DNA from: Sceloporus undulatus
Taxonomy: Eukaryota > Chordata > Lepidosauria > Squamata > Phrynosomatidae
Direction: 5' to 3'
Length of the DNA: 64,000 nt
Assembly (NCBI RefSeq): GCF_019175285.1
Contig: NC_056523.1
Coordinates: 178,684,937-178,748,936, forward strand
Shown: piece after piece, positions 1-10,345 of the stretch
How the letters are laid out: the number at the start of each line of letters is the position of its first letter
Position numbering within the stretch: position 1 is the stretch's first letter
Notes under the pieces: generated by a model
The model's input: only the letters and a program-made list of their open reading frames with translations
Told to the model about the DNA's origin: nothing
Database searches by the model: none
Program-made: the position numbers and the translations under genes

Positions 1-240
1 GGAGACAAGTGACTAGCAGGGTGCCACAGGGTTCTTTCCTGGCTCCAGTGCTATTCAACATCTTTATAAATGATTGGCATGATGGAATAGAGGGAATGCC
101 TATCAAATTTGCAGATGACAGCAAATTAGGAGGGGTAGCCTTTACCCCAGAATGACCTTAATAGAGCTAGGTCCAAACTAACAAAATAAATTTCAACAGG
201 GAAAAATGTAGGATACTATGCTTGCGCAGTAAAAATGAAA
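1..240 (+). mobile_element. CR1-like LINE fragment (reverse transcriptase)
   Basis: Translation with interruptions reads [19 protein letters not shown] and [10 protein letters not shown], the RT palm region of the CR1/L3 clade, including the ADD variant of the catalytic motif. It is cut by the window edge, broken, and lies in the intron of the Sp5-like gene. Confidence 0.8.
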
Positions 241-334
241 TGCACAGTTACATGCTAAAGTGATAAAACCTGCCCATTTTGACAGTCTTAATATGGATTT
301 CGGGACCAGGAGAAACTGTGCAGTCATCATTGTG

Positions 335-583
335 TTGTAGGGAGCCTTCACGTTATTTCCAACTTAAGGCAATCCTAAGGCAAGACTATCATAGGGTTTT
401 CTCAGCAAGATTTGTTCAAAAGTTTAGAGCAAGAGTTGGTCAATCATTTGCCTTTCTTTCAGGGTGAAAGAGTATGACTTGGTCTAAGTTACTCAGTGGG
501 ATTCCACAATAGTGGGGATTTGAACCCTGGTCTCCTGGAGTCCTAGTCCAACACTCAAAACATTCACTACACTGGCTCTCCAC
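335..583 (-). repeat. tRNA-related SINE (Sauria-like), near full length
   Basis: On the minus strand it runs from a tRNA-like head (GCCAGTGTAGTG, then a box-B-like GGGTTCAAATCC) to a tail containing a TTGCCTTAGGATTGCC-type segment and a CAACA-rich end. The same order recurs in about a dozen copies in this window. It lies in the Sp5-like intron. Confidence 0.8.
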
Positions 584-721
584 TAGTCATCATATCACCC
601 CACAAATATTCTGTTTATTTGATGCCCCGCCTAATCCACAATTCTGGAAAACTCAAAAGGGTATGTCCAGGTAAGGATCAGGGATGATTACAGTTTATGC
701 TGAGAAGAGCCTCAGTCTTTT

Positions 722-737
722 TCTCTCTCTATCTTAG
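722..737 (+). other. 3' splice site of the Sp5-like exon
   Basis: A run TCTCTCTCTATCTTAG ends at 737. In the zinc-finger reading frame the last three bases read TAG, so coding cannot continue upstream, and the first codon after it is Asp, agreeing with the known SP5 exon junction. Confidence 0.85.
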
Positions 738-1688
738 GACAGGATCCCGAGCTCATCTCCAGAAGGCACTTTTCCCTGCCATCCCTCCTTGGCCTTTGTC
801 ACATCAGCCACGGCTCCTTGCTCCTTCACCAGCTTTCCAGGATCCTATGAGTCAGTGGAGATGTTCCAGCTCTGGAGCAATGAAGTGCCATCAGGCTCCC
901 ACACAACCATGGCTTTCGGGCTGCCCAAGGTGCCATACCATGGGCAGGTGGCACCTGGCAGTGGGAGCAGCTCTGCCCATGAACTGCCCCTGACTCCACC
1001 AGCTGAGTCCACCTACTCCTTTGAGTTGTCCCCCGTTAAAATGTTGGCCTCTTCAACGCCCCCTTCATACCCTTTCTCAGAAGCCCAGGATTTTTCCAGC
1101 TTTTTTCAAGGCCCTCGGTCTTTGGGCCCGGCTGGTCCTCCAGGTGTAACCTCAACTGATGATTCCCCTTGGTGGAGCCTGCAGCAACCTGGCAGCTTCT
1201 CTCTAGGCCGACCACTGGTCCTGAGCCCCCAGCCACCCCTTGCCGCCCTTCTGCAAGGCACCCCCAAAGGGTTGCTGGGCACAGCCCGCCGCTGCCGCCG
1301 TTGCAAGTGCCCCAACTGCCAGGCAGCAAATGGGGTCAATGAGGAGCCTGGGCGGAAGAAGCAACACGTCTGCCACCTACCAGGCTGTGGCAAGGTCTAT
1401 GGCAAAACATCGCACTTGAAGGCCCATCTCCGCTGGCATGCAGGCGAGCGACCCTTCATCTGCTCCTGGCTCTACTGTGGGAAAAGCTTTACCCGCTCGG
1501 ATGAACTGCAGAGGCACCTCCGGACACACACAGGCGAGAAACGCTTTGTCTGCCAGATGTGTCCTAAGAGGTTCATGCGGAGTGACCACCTGGCCAAACA
1601 CATCAAGACCCACCAGGGGAAGCGTGTAAGGGGCATGGCAGTAGTGTCAGCAGAAGCAGCAGCAACAGTGGGCATCAAGAGGGAATAA
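738..1688 (+). CDS. Sp5-like zinc-finger transcription factor, last coding exon (gene partial)
   Basis: This exon encodes a DNA-binding transcription factor of the Sp family, closest to Sp5; known Sp5 proteins bind GC boxes in the nucleus and act downstream of Wnt signalling. It gives about 316 residues. It opens with DRIPSSSP right after a pyrimidine-rich tract and AG at 736-737, matching the point where I recall vertebrate SP5 exon 2 starting (DRTPSASP). Sp5 signatures follow: [10 protein letters not shown], then LSPVKML, a PWWSL patch, the Buttonhead box CKCPNC near residue 190, and three C2H2 fingers at about 212-292 with linkers GERPF and GEKRF. The C-terminus GIKRE resembles the SP5 end. 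The frame is open to a TAA at 1686. There is no suitable ATG near the exon start, so the initiator must be in an upstream exon outside the window. The alternative identity, SP5 itself, is possible; linkage to ARHGEF25 favours a second Sp5-type gene. Confidence 0.93.
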   Translation, partial: DRIPSSSPEGTFPCHPSLAFVTSATAPCSFTSFPGSYESVEMFQLWSNEVPSGSHTTMAFGLPKVPYHGQVAPGSGSSSAHELPLTPPAESTYSFELSPVKMLASSTPPSYPFSEAQDFSSFFQGPRSLGPAGPPGVTSTDDSPWWSLQQPGSFSLGRPLVLSPQPPLAALLQGTPKGLLGTARRCRRCKCPNCQAANGVNEEPGRKKQHVCHLPGCGKVYGKTSHLKAHLRWHAGERPFICSWLYCGKSFTRSDELQRHLRTHTGEKRFVCQMCPKRFMRSDHLAKHIKTHQGKRVRGMAVVSAEAAATVGIKRE

Positions 1689-2300
1689 TGTGGGGGACTG
1701 ATGGAAAGAAATTGAGCCAAAAGGACAGGAGTGGGTCTAAGGGAGAAAGACTATGCTGCACCTCACCCGAGTTCATATCCAGGTCCTAATCAGTATTATT
1801 TTTTTCAAGAAACTGTGGTCTGGAAGGGGACTTCTCAGTCAGAAATCATTTCGGCCTTGTCTCACAGAACTGGTTTCAAAAACAGATTAATCCATTGAGC
1901 TGATTCAGATCCATACCATGAAAAGTTCCTCTCATTTGCATACTCTCCAACTATTTGGCAAGGGCATCGATGCCCCACTTTTTCAGCTGCTTTTAACACT
2001 ACTTTCTTTTTCCTTCTTCCATTTCCCCCTTTGTCCTTGACTTACTTTAGTTGCTGCAAACTCAATTCAAAATGCAAAAGTAGTTGCACTCAGTTCTACA
2101 AGGAGGAGAGGAGGGGCAGAATCTGGCTTTTCCAAGGAGGCTGAGGCAAAACCAAATTGTCATAGCCTTTCCTAGCTTGTGTGTTCTTCATCATTAAAAA
2201 CTTTTGCCATCTTAACCATGCTTTGATGTTGCTTGGCCACACATGTCTTGGTTCTCATCTGTGAAACACTGGATGGTATGTGAGTTAATGATTTAGAAGT
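1689..2300 (+). other. 3' UTR and flank of the Sp5-like gene, containing a dispersed repeat
   Basis: No AATAAA follows closely; an ATTAAA near 2193 is the only nearby candidate poly(A) signal. From about 1977 to 2275 the sequence matches, with divergence, the reverse complement of 53100-53435 and part of 57800-58075, so this stretch is a roughly 300-bp interspersed repeat (shared phrase TTGCTTGGCCACACATGTCT). The real 3' end of the transcript is unknown. Confidence 0.55.
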
Positions 2301-2720
2301 TCCTCTTTAACACATGCATGACAAGGATAGAGACTCTGGTTCAACACTCTGTTTGAAGTGTCAGAATGAATAACAGGGCTTTCCCAAAGCATTTTGCTGC
2401 CTGAGGCATCTGCTAAGATAGTGCCTCTGCTCCTCTCAAAATTCAATGATAAAAATTGACCAGGCCAACATCTTTTGCTGTACCAGTCACAGCAGGCCAT
2501 GTGGTATATACAGCCCTATCCATTTTCATGTTTCTCACTATCTGCTGCCCAAGGCATGTTTCTCACTTGGCCTAATTGGAAAGAAGCCTCTGGTGGTTGC
2601 AACAGTGGGTAACTAATACAACTACAATTACATTGAGGGTTCACCTACAATGAGATATATAGCATGTATAAAGACTAAGAAAGGCACAAATTAGAATATA
2701 TACACATAGGTGTACAGGTA
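2301..2720. other. Intergenic, nothing recognised
   Basis: No gene-like frame. A phrase near 2380 about 30 bases long recurs in degraded form near 23290 (CATTTTGCTGCCTGA), hinting at an old repeat. Confidence 0.5.
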
Positions 2721-2727
2721 CATTTGC

Positions 2728-3160
2728 AGGCAACTCTTCTCTGGAGTACTGTGTGTTCAGTTTTGGTCGCTTCATTTTAAGAAGTATATAAACCAGTTGG
2801 AGTGAGTTCAGAGAAGGGCAACAAGGATGATAAGAGGTATGGAGAAAAAATATATGGGGAGAGGTTGAAGGAGCTGGGCATGTTCAGTTTGGCGAAGAGA
2901 AAACTGAGTGGTGAGATGATCACACTCTTTAAATACCTCAAGGACTGCCACAAAGAGTAGGGGGTAGATTTCCTTCTTTGATGCCTCAGGGGGTAGAGCA
3001 ATGTTTAATGGTTTAGATTTCGATTGAGCATTAGAAGGAACTTCTTGACAGTGAGAACAGTTTGGCAACAGAACCAGTTGCCTAGGTTGGAAGGTCTCCT
3101 ATTCGGGATGTCTCCAAAAAGAGGCTGGAAGAGAATTTTCATGGAGGCTGAAGGATTCCT
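2728..3160 (+). mobile_element. CR1-like LINE fragment (ORF2 C-terminal part)
   Basis: Interrupted translation gives VLCVQFWS, FKKYINQLE and VQRRATRMIRG, the conserved region after the RT domain in CR1/L3 elements. Decayed, with stops and frame changes. Confidence 0.75.
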
Positions 3161-3165
3161 TACTG

Positions 3166-3335
3166 CAAGATGTAGAGATAATAGATAAAGTTAGGAGAGA
3201 ATTAAGATACTACTTCCAAGAAAATAGGAATAATGTGACGGCAACTGAAATAATATGGGATGCTGGAAAAGCAGTGGTTAGAAGCATATAAAGCAGGAAG
3301 CGATAAGAAAAAAGAAATGTATGGGAAATACTATG
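3166..3335 (+). mobile_element. L1-like LINE fragment
   Basis: Across frames the segment reads YFQENRNNVTATEIIWDAGKA and continues to a KKKE-rich stretch, resembling the L1 ORF2 region before the RT domain. Short, interrupted, abutting the CR1 fragment. Confidence 0.6.
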
Positions 3336-4560
3336 TATCTAAACAAATTGTATTGGTGACAAGGAATTTTAAATACAGGCATACTTCAGTTACAGTAACA
3401 AAGCCTCTGACAAAGAACCTCCTTTTTACAGAATCACCCTGCTGCCTCACTTTCCGTTTTATCTTCTGTGTAGCTGGAGTTTGTTTGTTTGTTTGTTTGT
3501 TTCTGGGGAAGTATATTAATACATAGATATATGATTGGATCTATAGATCTGGCCACGGAAATGGAAATCATAAGAATTATAAGAAAAGTGTAGACTGCTG
3601 AAAGAACCAGTCATTCATGAATGCATTTTAGTAGCTTTCATTGATCTCTAGAAAGTTCAATTATATGACCTGGTTGTTTCATTTCGCATGTGCATAAAGT
3701 TAGTTTTGAATAAATCTTTGCTGAAACATGTTTAATTGCACTTTTCTATGATGCCTGTCCCTATTCTTTCCATGGTATTTCTGCTTCCAATACTAAATTT
3801 TCTTCCAAAGAAATAATACCAGAAACCGTCTACTTCATTAACTGAGGTATCTGTATTTTTCCCTCTGTGTACTGGTGTCTTGCCTCAAAAATATGTGATG
3901 TGAATGTCAGGAACTTTGATTTATTTCTGCAAGCTTCCTTCCAAATGACTCAGCTCTGATTTGCTATATTAAAACACTGAGGCTAAGTTTGCATAGAGAC
4001 ATGATGGTAAAACTGTTATTACACTGCACCACTTCAGACAACCGATGGATATGTTTGGCTGTGTCCTACTTTTCTGTATCTTTACTCTTATTTAGATGTA
4101 TGATTTAAAATCCTAGTAGCTAGTTTGGTTAGTAAACTGACATTAAAGCAGAATTCCAACAAAGAACTCTGGCTCAAACAAGCCAGAATTTCTGCACCAG
4201 ACCAAAGCTAGGTTGCAAAAAGAAGGGATGGGCAACAGAGAAATGGGCAAACTCATTCCCCAGTTCATAAACCATAGTCTGAAGGCTTCCCAAAGACAAT
4301 GTGTTGGGCTAAAATTCCCTTGGTCCCAGCCAACTGTGTTGGCCTGAGATGATGGGATTGTAGTTCTGGCCTTGACATATGTTGTGCTTAGCTCTGTGAC
4401 TATCCTGACATTCAACTGACACCCAACTGAAAACTAAACTTTATTGTGGAATGAAAAAGCAGTAGCTAAAAAAAATTAAAATAAAGAGTAGCAAAGAGGT
4501 AAAAAAGATATGAATGGACAAGGCCCTGCAGACCACAGAAAGTAGCTGACAAAACAGAGA
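3336..4560. other. Intergenic; (GTTT)n at 3481-3502, otherwise unassigned
   Basis: AT-rich sequence without a supported gene. A short GTTT microsatellite sits at 3481-3502. Around 4310-4370 a phrase GGGATTGTAGTTCTGGCC suggests an old hAT-like miniature element, too degraded to bound. Confidence 0.5.
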
Positions 4561-4574
4561 GAGACATTAGCTAA

Positions 4575-4922
4575 AATGAACTTAACATTAGAAGGAACTT
4601 TCTTGAAAGTAAGAGTGATTCAGCAATAGAAATCATTGCCTAGAGAGGTGCTGGGTTCTTCTTCTCTGGATGTCTTCAAAAAGAGACTGGACAGCTACTT
4701 GCTGAGAATCCCAATCTCTGGTCTTCCAGGTGTTCAGCAATAGAAGTCCAAAGTATCTGGAGGACCAAAGATTGGAAGCCCCAGTCAGCTTGGCCAACCA
4801 TCAAGAATTTGTGGGAACTGAAGTCTAAAATATCTGAAAGACAGAAGGTAGGAGATGAGCAGGAGGCTGAACTAGATGGCCCATGAGGCCCTTTCCAACT
4901 CTATGATTCTATGACTCTATGA
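4575..4922 (+). mobile_element. CR1-like LINE 3' end, interrupted by a short DNA element
   Basis: The ends (AACATTAGAAGGAACTTTCT near 4584 and the terminal repeats of ATTCTATGACTCTATG near 4905) are typical of CR1/L3 3' regions. Between about 4712 and 4860 the CR1 sequence is interrupted by a short self-complementary stretch with TATCTGGAGGACCAAAGA, part of a hAT-like miniature family seen elsewhere here. Confidence 0.75.
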
Positions 4923-5579
4923 GAACAAGCCTGAGGGAAAAGAACTAATAAGGGGCAACCAAACACTAACAGATACAAAGAATCAGACCTGGACAGTTAG
5001 TGATAGAGCTCTATAACATGGTTATAATTACACATAGGGCAACAAACCATGACAGAAATGCCTTAATGGGCCAGACAATAGTAGTCCAACATATCTGGTT
5101 GTGGGAGGCTGGTTTAAGAAATTGGCAACATCCCAAGTGGCAGTTGATGCAACACAAATGTAAACCTGAATGCTCCCTCCATGTATGTACTCTCTCCTAC
5201 TTATGATTACTTGGATCAATGAAAAAAGTTCAAGCAAAGTTTATCCCTGGTATGATAATGTTATACTTGCAGGTTGTTTTTTTTCCATGCAGAAGTACAC
5301 AACCATGTGTTTTTATCACCTTCCATAATGGTACAGTCCAGGAACACTTTCACTGGATGGTTATGTGACGTTGAAGGCTAAAGATATTGTGTGTCTGCTA
5401 TAATATTCTAAAAGACGGACATATAGACAAAAATTGAACACATACATGCATGATCATCCCAAGACTTGTTGCATTGCAGGTCACACCATTTTTGAGCTCT
5501 TCCATATTGTCACTAATCTTATATGTTACCTCTACACATAGAGAGAGAGACACACACACACACAGACATCCTATGCAAC
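4923..5579. other. Intergenic, nothing recognised apart from (CA)n near 5551-5565
   Basis: No coding signal or clear repeat family; a short CA run follows a GAGA run. Confidence 0.5.
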
Positions 5580-6475
5580 TCTGTGGCTGAGACATCTCCA
5601 AGCCCCCTGTCCTCCACTGCTCTGATTCAGGCCCATGAATCTATCCATCTGATATGCAGTCTTCTTCTCTTTCTACTACCTTCTACCTCCCCTAGCATTG
5701 TTGTGTTTTCTAATGAGTCATGCCTTCTCATGATGTAGCCAAAGTATGATTGCCTCAGTTGACTTCCAGGCTTGATCTGTTCTAGGACCTATTTGTTTGT
5801 CCTTTTGGTCATCCACAGTATCCTCAGCACTCTTCTCCAGCACCATGTCTCAAATGAGTTGATTTTCTTCCTGTCTCTTTTGTCACTGTCCACCTGCCAC
5901 ATCCATATATGGTGATGGGAAAAGCAATGGCCTGGGCAATTTTAACTTTAGTGGTCTGTTGTATAACTTTACATTTTAGGATCTTGCCTAGTTGTCATGG
6001 CTTCCTTTCCCACTCTCACTCTTCTGATTTCTTCACTGCAGCCTCTATTCTGATCAATGTTTGATCCAAGGTATGGGGAATCTCTATTTCTATCTCTTTA
6101 TTATGTAGGCTGAATTTATATAGATCCTCTGTGGTCATTATTTGTTTTCTTTATGTTCATCAGCAAGTCTTTGCCATTTCTTCTTTGACCTTTGTAATTG
6201 CCCCTAGTCTATGATATTTTCTGATAGCAGTATAGTGTCATCTACATACCTTAAATTGGTGATGTTCCTTCCTTCTATCTTTACTCATCCTTCTGAGTCT
6301 AAACCTGCTCTGTGTATATTTTCTGTGTACAAGTTGAACAAGTAAGGTGATAGAATGCAGCCTTGCCTGATCCCTTTGCCTATTGGGAACCATTCTGTTT
6401 TTCCAAATTCTGTTCTAACAGTAGCCTCTTGTCCTAAGCACAGATGTTTCATCAGGACTACATGTAAATATTGCT
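5580..6475 (-). mobile_element. RTE-like LINE fragment (RT and C-terminal ORF2)
   Basis: On the minus strand interrupted translation reads WFPIGKGIRQGCILSP, YLFNLYTENI, GRNITNLRYVDDTILL and further on RWID. IRQGCILSP and YVDD are RT palm motifs; their wording matches vertebrate RTE-type (Bov-B-like) LINEs. Several stops, so inactive. Related 3' ends lie at 30968, 24490 and 57680. Confidence 0.8.
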
Positions 6476-7127
6476 ATTGGAGGTTTAAAGTGGGAGAACC
6501 TAATAGGACATACTAGACAAATGAATATCAAGTTTTCCTCATGAACTGCAGTGGAACTGAATGTGAAAACTAATTAACAGCAACTGATCCTTTATCTGTT
6601 TCTTACAGGAGACTTGAGGCAGGCCTGCTCTAACACCATCAGGATCCAAATTTAAGCAGGTGCTCTTTTGTTAAAATAGGCTGCATGGCTTTTGATATGT
6701 TAAAGAATCAAGCTCCATTCATTTGCAATTCCTCTACAGTTTGAGCTCTGCTGGAAAAAGGGAGTTCACAGAACAAGCTAGGCTTCCTGACCCTTCCCAT
6801 TGCCAGGTTAAGCCAAGTCCTATTAATTCAGACCAGTGGAACAAGCAGGAGTTTTTCTTGATGTTTGTTCTGTCTTCAAATGACAGATTCTGAATGTTAG
6901 TTACAATCAGAAAAAGAGCATATGTATTTTGTATACCAATCTCCTCTCTACACCAACCTAGTTAATATCATAATATGTTAGCCAATGAACTGCTGTACTT
7001 ATAGTTGTTATAAATAAGTCTAGTGACTAGTCTTTATGATTTCAAAGTATAACTTCAGAGCTAATGCAAAATGTCTGTTGAAGCAAATTTAAAATTGGTC
7101 ATATTTGGGTTTTTTTGCTTAGACAGA
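6476..7127. other. Intergenic, nothing recognised
   Basis: AT-rich; no gene, RNA or classified repeat seen. Confidence 0.5.
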
Positions 7128-7359
7128 GGCATGTTACAGACAGCCAAAATAAAGCTGCTTCAGGTCACAGTGGAGATATGGTGTTTCAATGATGCATGCG
7201 TCCTAAGAGTCCAGAAGCCACACCAAAGCCATGCTCCAGTCCTTAGGGCTGGAGCATGGCTTTGGTGTGTGTTCTGGACTCTTAGGACGCATGCATCATT
7301 GAAACACCATATCTCCACTGTGACTCGAAGCAGCTTTATTTTGGCTGTCTGAAACAGGC
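7128..7359. mobile_element. Foldback (palindromic) miniature DNA element
   Basis: Arms of about 110 bases are inverted copies of each other with very few mismatches, around a 10-base centre near 7242 (CCTTAGGGCT). Ends pair as GGCATGTTACAGACAGCC and GGCTGTCTGAAACAGGCC. Flanking AGA on both sides may be a 3-bp target duplication. Open frames over it on both strands are products of the symmetry, not genes. Confidence 0.85.
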
Positions 7360-8230
7360 CAGAGTTTCCACCCCAAGATACAGTATTATTCTCATTCAAG
7401 ATGTCTTAACCCCATGTATTGAATAAAAGTATTGTTTGGATATACAAGGCAGTGCATACAGCTAGCAAGTGTGTGCATGGTGGCATTTTCTGGTACCATC
7501 AAAGCTACACAGGTGGTTACAAAAAGTGGTACATCATACCTCCTTCTGCAATGACTGAAAAAGGACATTACAGTGGCACAATGGCAGGTTAGCAAAGCAT
7601 GACACCAACAGGATTCCAGTCATACTTTGCAATGACCTCCATTGTCACTGTATGCAGAGGGATAGAGGGACTTACCATAAGTAGTATCAAGAACCATGTG
7701 CAGAGATGGATCGACAAATGGTACAACTTGCTAACACTTTTCTTCCTGCCAATTTTGCCCTTTTAAAGGGACTTTTACCACTGTTGTATGAATATGTATT
7801 CTTTCCCTTTCTTCTCTTGGATTCGGTGAACTATTGGAGGCAAGCAAAGTTAGCAGTGATGAGGATGGATCGAAAAGTCACATGCTTAGACACTGTTGGG
7901 AAATGCTTCCCAACAACCAAGCATTCTCTAATACCTTTTCCCCATTTGCTTTTAGAACAATGGGGCTTTAGATAGGAAGGATTTCCTGCATGCCTCTACC
8001 TTATGCACATGCTGTCCCTAAAACTTTCCCCATTTGCTTAGTCACCCATTGTGGGGATGTGGCTACACAACCACACCATGTGACCAGAGAACCTTCCAGG
8101 TGTCTTTGAAAGCACATAAAATACTCATCCTGCAAGATGATGAGTTTTGAGAAACCCCTTTTCTAGAAACTTTCCTGTGGATATCCAAGGCATAGGCACT
8201 GCATGTATATATGTTTGAATGCACCTTTAA
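7360..8230. other. Intergenic, nothing recognised
   Basis: No gene or classified repeat identified. Confidence 0.5.
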
Positions 8231-8374
8231 ATATACACTGGGCCCTTGGTATCCACTGGAGTTTGGTTCCAACCCCGTGGATACCAAAATCTGTGGATGT
8301 TCAAGTCCCATTAAATGGCATAGAGAAATAGCATCCCTTATATAAAACAGCAAAATAAATGTTTGCATTTTGGA

Positions 8375-8405
<31 letters not shown>

Positions 8406-8455
8406 TATTTTCAATTCCATAGATGGTTGAATTTATAGATAAAGAATCTGTGACT
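8231..8455. mobile_element. Tigger/mariner-like MITE with (TA)n
   Basis: Carries the paired phrases GGGCCCTTGGTATCCACTGG and GGATACCAAAATCTGTGGAT and ends with a degraded inverted version. A TA microsatellite at 8379-8402 expands inside it. The same family recurs at 43291, 49150, 59477 and 61305. Confidence 0.7.
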
Positions 8456-8576
8456 AGTTAATTAGTAACCTTTTTTAGCTGTGAAATTTGCATACTGCCT
8501 TACTCTGCTAAAACTAGTCTCTAAGACCCAAAAGATATAGCACTTCCTCTTATAAGCTCTGTCAAAGGAGATTAGG

Positions 8577-8786
8577 GCCGCTGCAAAATTAATGCAGTCT
8601 GACACCACATTAACTGCCATGGCTCTATCCTGTGGAATCCTGGGATTTGTAGTTTGTTGTGGAACCAGAGCTCTTTGACAGAGAAGGCTAAATAGCTCAC
8701 AACACTACAAGTTCCAGAATTCCATAGGATTGAGCCATTGCATTAAAGTGGTGTTAAACTGCATTATTTCTGCAGTGTAGGTGCAG
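8577..8786. mobile_element. Palindromic MITE, family with GGGATTTGTAGTTTG core
   Basis: Left ATGCAGTCTGACACCA pairs with right TGGTGTTAAACTGCAT. The centre contains GAATCCTGGGATTTGTAGTT and its inverted counterpart. The same family is at 16011, 45672, 59330 and 59945. Confidence 0.75.
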
Positions 8787-9860
8787 GCTAGGTCTTAATT
8801 GAACTAGTTTTCATCTTTCCCAGAAAAGGGGCTAATACCCCAGGAATCTACTTATAATCCAACAGACACTATAGTATAGATTCTTATTTTCACAACAAAA
8901 TCTAAGCTTGATGTCTTCAATTCTGAGTTGTAGGTACATATTTAAAGATACTGGGTTATCCCACAGGAAACATGGAAGCCAGCTGTTTAAAGGCACATGC
9001 ATCATTTCACCCCAGCAAAGCCTTTGTATATCTTGCCCTATGTGTATTCTGTCATCTAGTATCAAGGGATTGTTGTAACTCACTTCTACTATAAAAAGTG
9101 ATTTTGGTCTAACTTTGATAGGTCAGTCATAGTTTTTAAAAAGATGGGCTAGAGTTGGATCTCTTTGAGATCTCTCATGAGATTCTAAAATTGCTAATAA
9201 AGATGGCTGCCTTCACTCATACTCAAAGCCAATTCTTCAGAGGCAAATCTGTGTATACATGACTACTAAAATAATTACACTGATGGGGCTGATGATGTGT
9301 CTTTTGGTACCCTCTCTCCCAATAGGATGTCAATCAGATTGGAAAGATCTCTGGCAATTAGCTACTTCCATGAAGTAGAGATTTTCTCATATATTGCACC
9401 ATCCTGAAATAGAAGCAACCATGAAGGAGTGGCTCCCAGAGAGCTCAGATTATTTGGTGCGTGAGCAAGCAAACCCTATAAAACCTTACTCTTGTTGCTA
9501 ATGAGGAAAGAGAGAAAACAGCAAAAAATAAAGTGTTAGAGAACTAACGGCTAAATGTATTATGAATAGCTTCTTTAAAACTAATATTTTTAAAAATCCT
9601 CTTGGAGTAGAGGAAATGATGAGATGATTTTGAAACAGAATCACAGCATGAAATTACAGCTCCAATAAAGTATTATGAGGTCTTTAGTTTTATAGTAAAC
9701 AATATAGAAGTTGAGACAAAGAAGGGGATTTCACACATAGTGCACCAGTTACTTGTGCAAGAGACACTACAAAGACTGACCCATGTAAATACGTACTTTA
9801 CGGCTGCCTGTGCAATTTGGCAACCGTTGGATGACGCAGGGCCCTGGAACAATTTGTCTC
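8787..9860. other. Intergenic, nothing recognised
   Basis: AT-rich stretch downstream of both convergent genes; no repeat family or RNA gene identified. Confidence 0.5.
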
Positions 9861-9864
9861 TGTG

Positions 9865-10234
9865 TTTGTTTTAACTAAAATCTTTATTATTACAACAAAC
9901 AAAATAAAATTCTCATTTCACACAACCCCAACCCCCTTGTCCCAAAGTCCTTACTTGAAGCCCCTGGATCCCCACAGCATGCATATACTGGGGTCTGGGG
10001 GGGGAAAGGGAAGAGCCTCCAGCAGCACTCCCTGGTCCCAGTCCAATGTGTGGGTCCTGTACCCTTGACAGGATGCATCTGAGCATTAGGAGCAGGACTG
10101 GAGGATGGCTAGAACAGTTTCCACCCTAATGCTGCTGCTGCTGCATCTCATCCCCAGAGCCACCACAAGAAGAGAAGGGAGGATACAGCTGATCTATGTT
10201 CCTAAGCCAGTTGGAGACCATCCCAGTTCCTGGG
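9865..10234 (-). other. ARHGEF25: ARHGEF25 3' UTR (inferred)
   Basis: Runs from the TGA at 10235-10237 to the expected cleavage site after the AATAAA. It is more GC-rich than the flanking intergenic sequence and has no recognised repeat, as expected of a short 3' UTR. Confidence 0.65.
9883..9888 (-). terminator. ARHGEF25: ARHGEF25 poly(A) signal
   Basis: AATAAA on the minus strand, about 350 bases after the stop codon. Cleavage is expected around 9865. No other AATAAA occurs between here and the stop, apart from none closer than this cluster. Confidence 0.75.
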
Positions 10235-10345
10235 TCACAGCTCATCCTCATCAAGTTTGGCGAGTCGGGCACAGCCTTCAGGGAAACTGATTTCAGGGAT
10301 ATCAGGATCTGGGAGTAGCGGCCTGGCGTCATCATCGCTTGGGGC
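10235..10345 (-). CDS. ARHGEF25: ARHGEF25 last coding exon
   Basis: 111 nt with TGA; acceptor GTGCCAG. Encodes [36 protein letters not shown] and stop. The [11 protein letters not shown] ending is identical to the human ARHGEF25 C-terminus, which separates this gene from TRIO and Kalirin. Confidence 0.95.
   Translation of the reverse strand, partial: APSDDDARPLLPDPDIPEISFPEGCARLAKLDEDEL

Noticed and set aside
789-1688. Starting the Sp5-like protein at 789
   Set aside because: The codon there is TTG, not ATG. The reading frame continues upstream to a splice acceptor at 737, and the residues between 738 and 789 match the Sp5 exon 2 start.
7071-7399. Overlapping frames on both strands reading similar cysteine- and tryptophan-rich peptides
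   Set aside because: They are mirror translations of the near-perfect foldback at 7128-7359.
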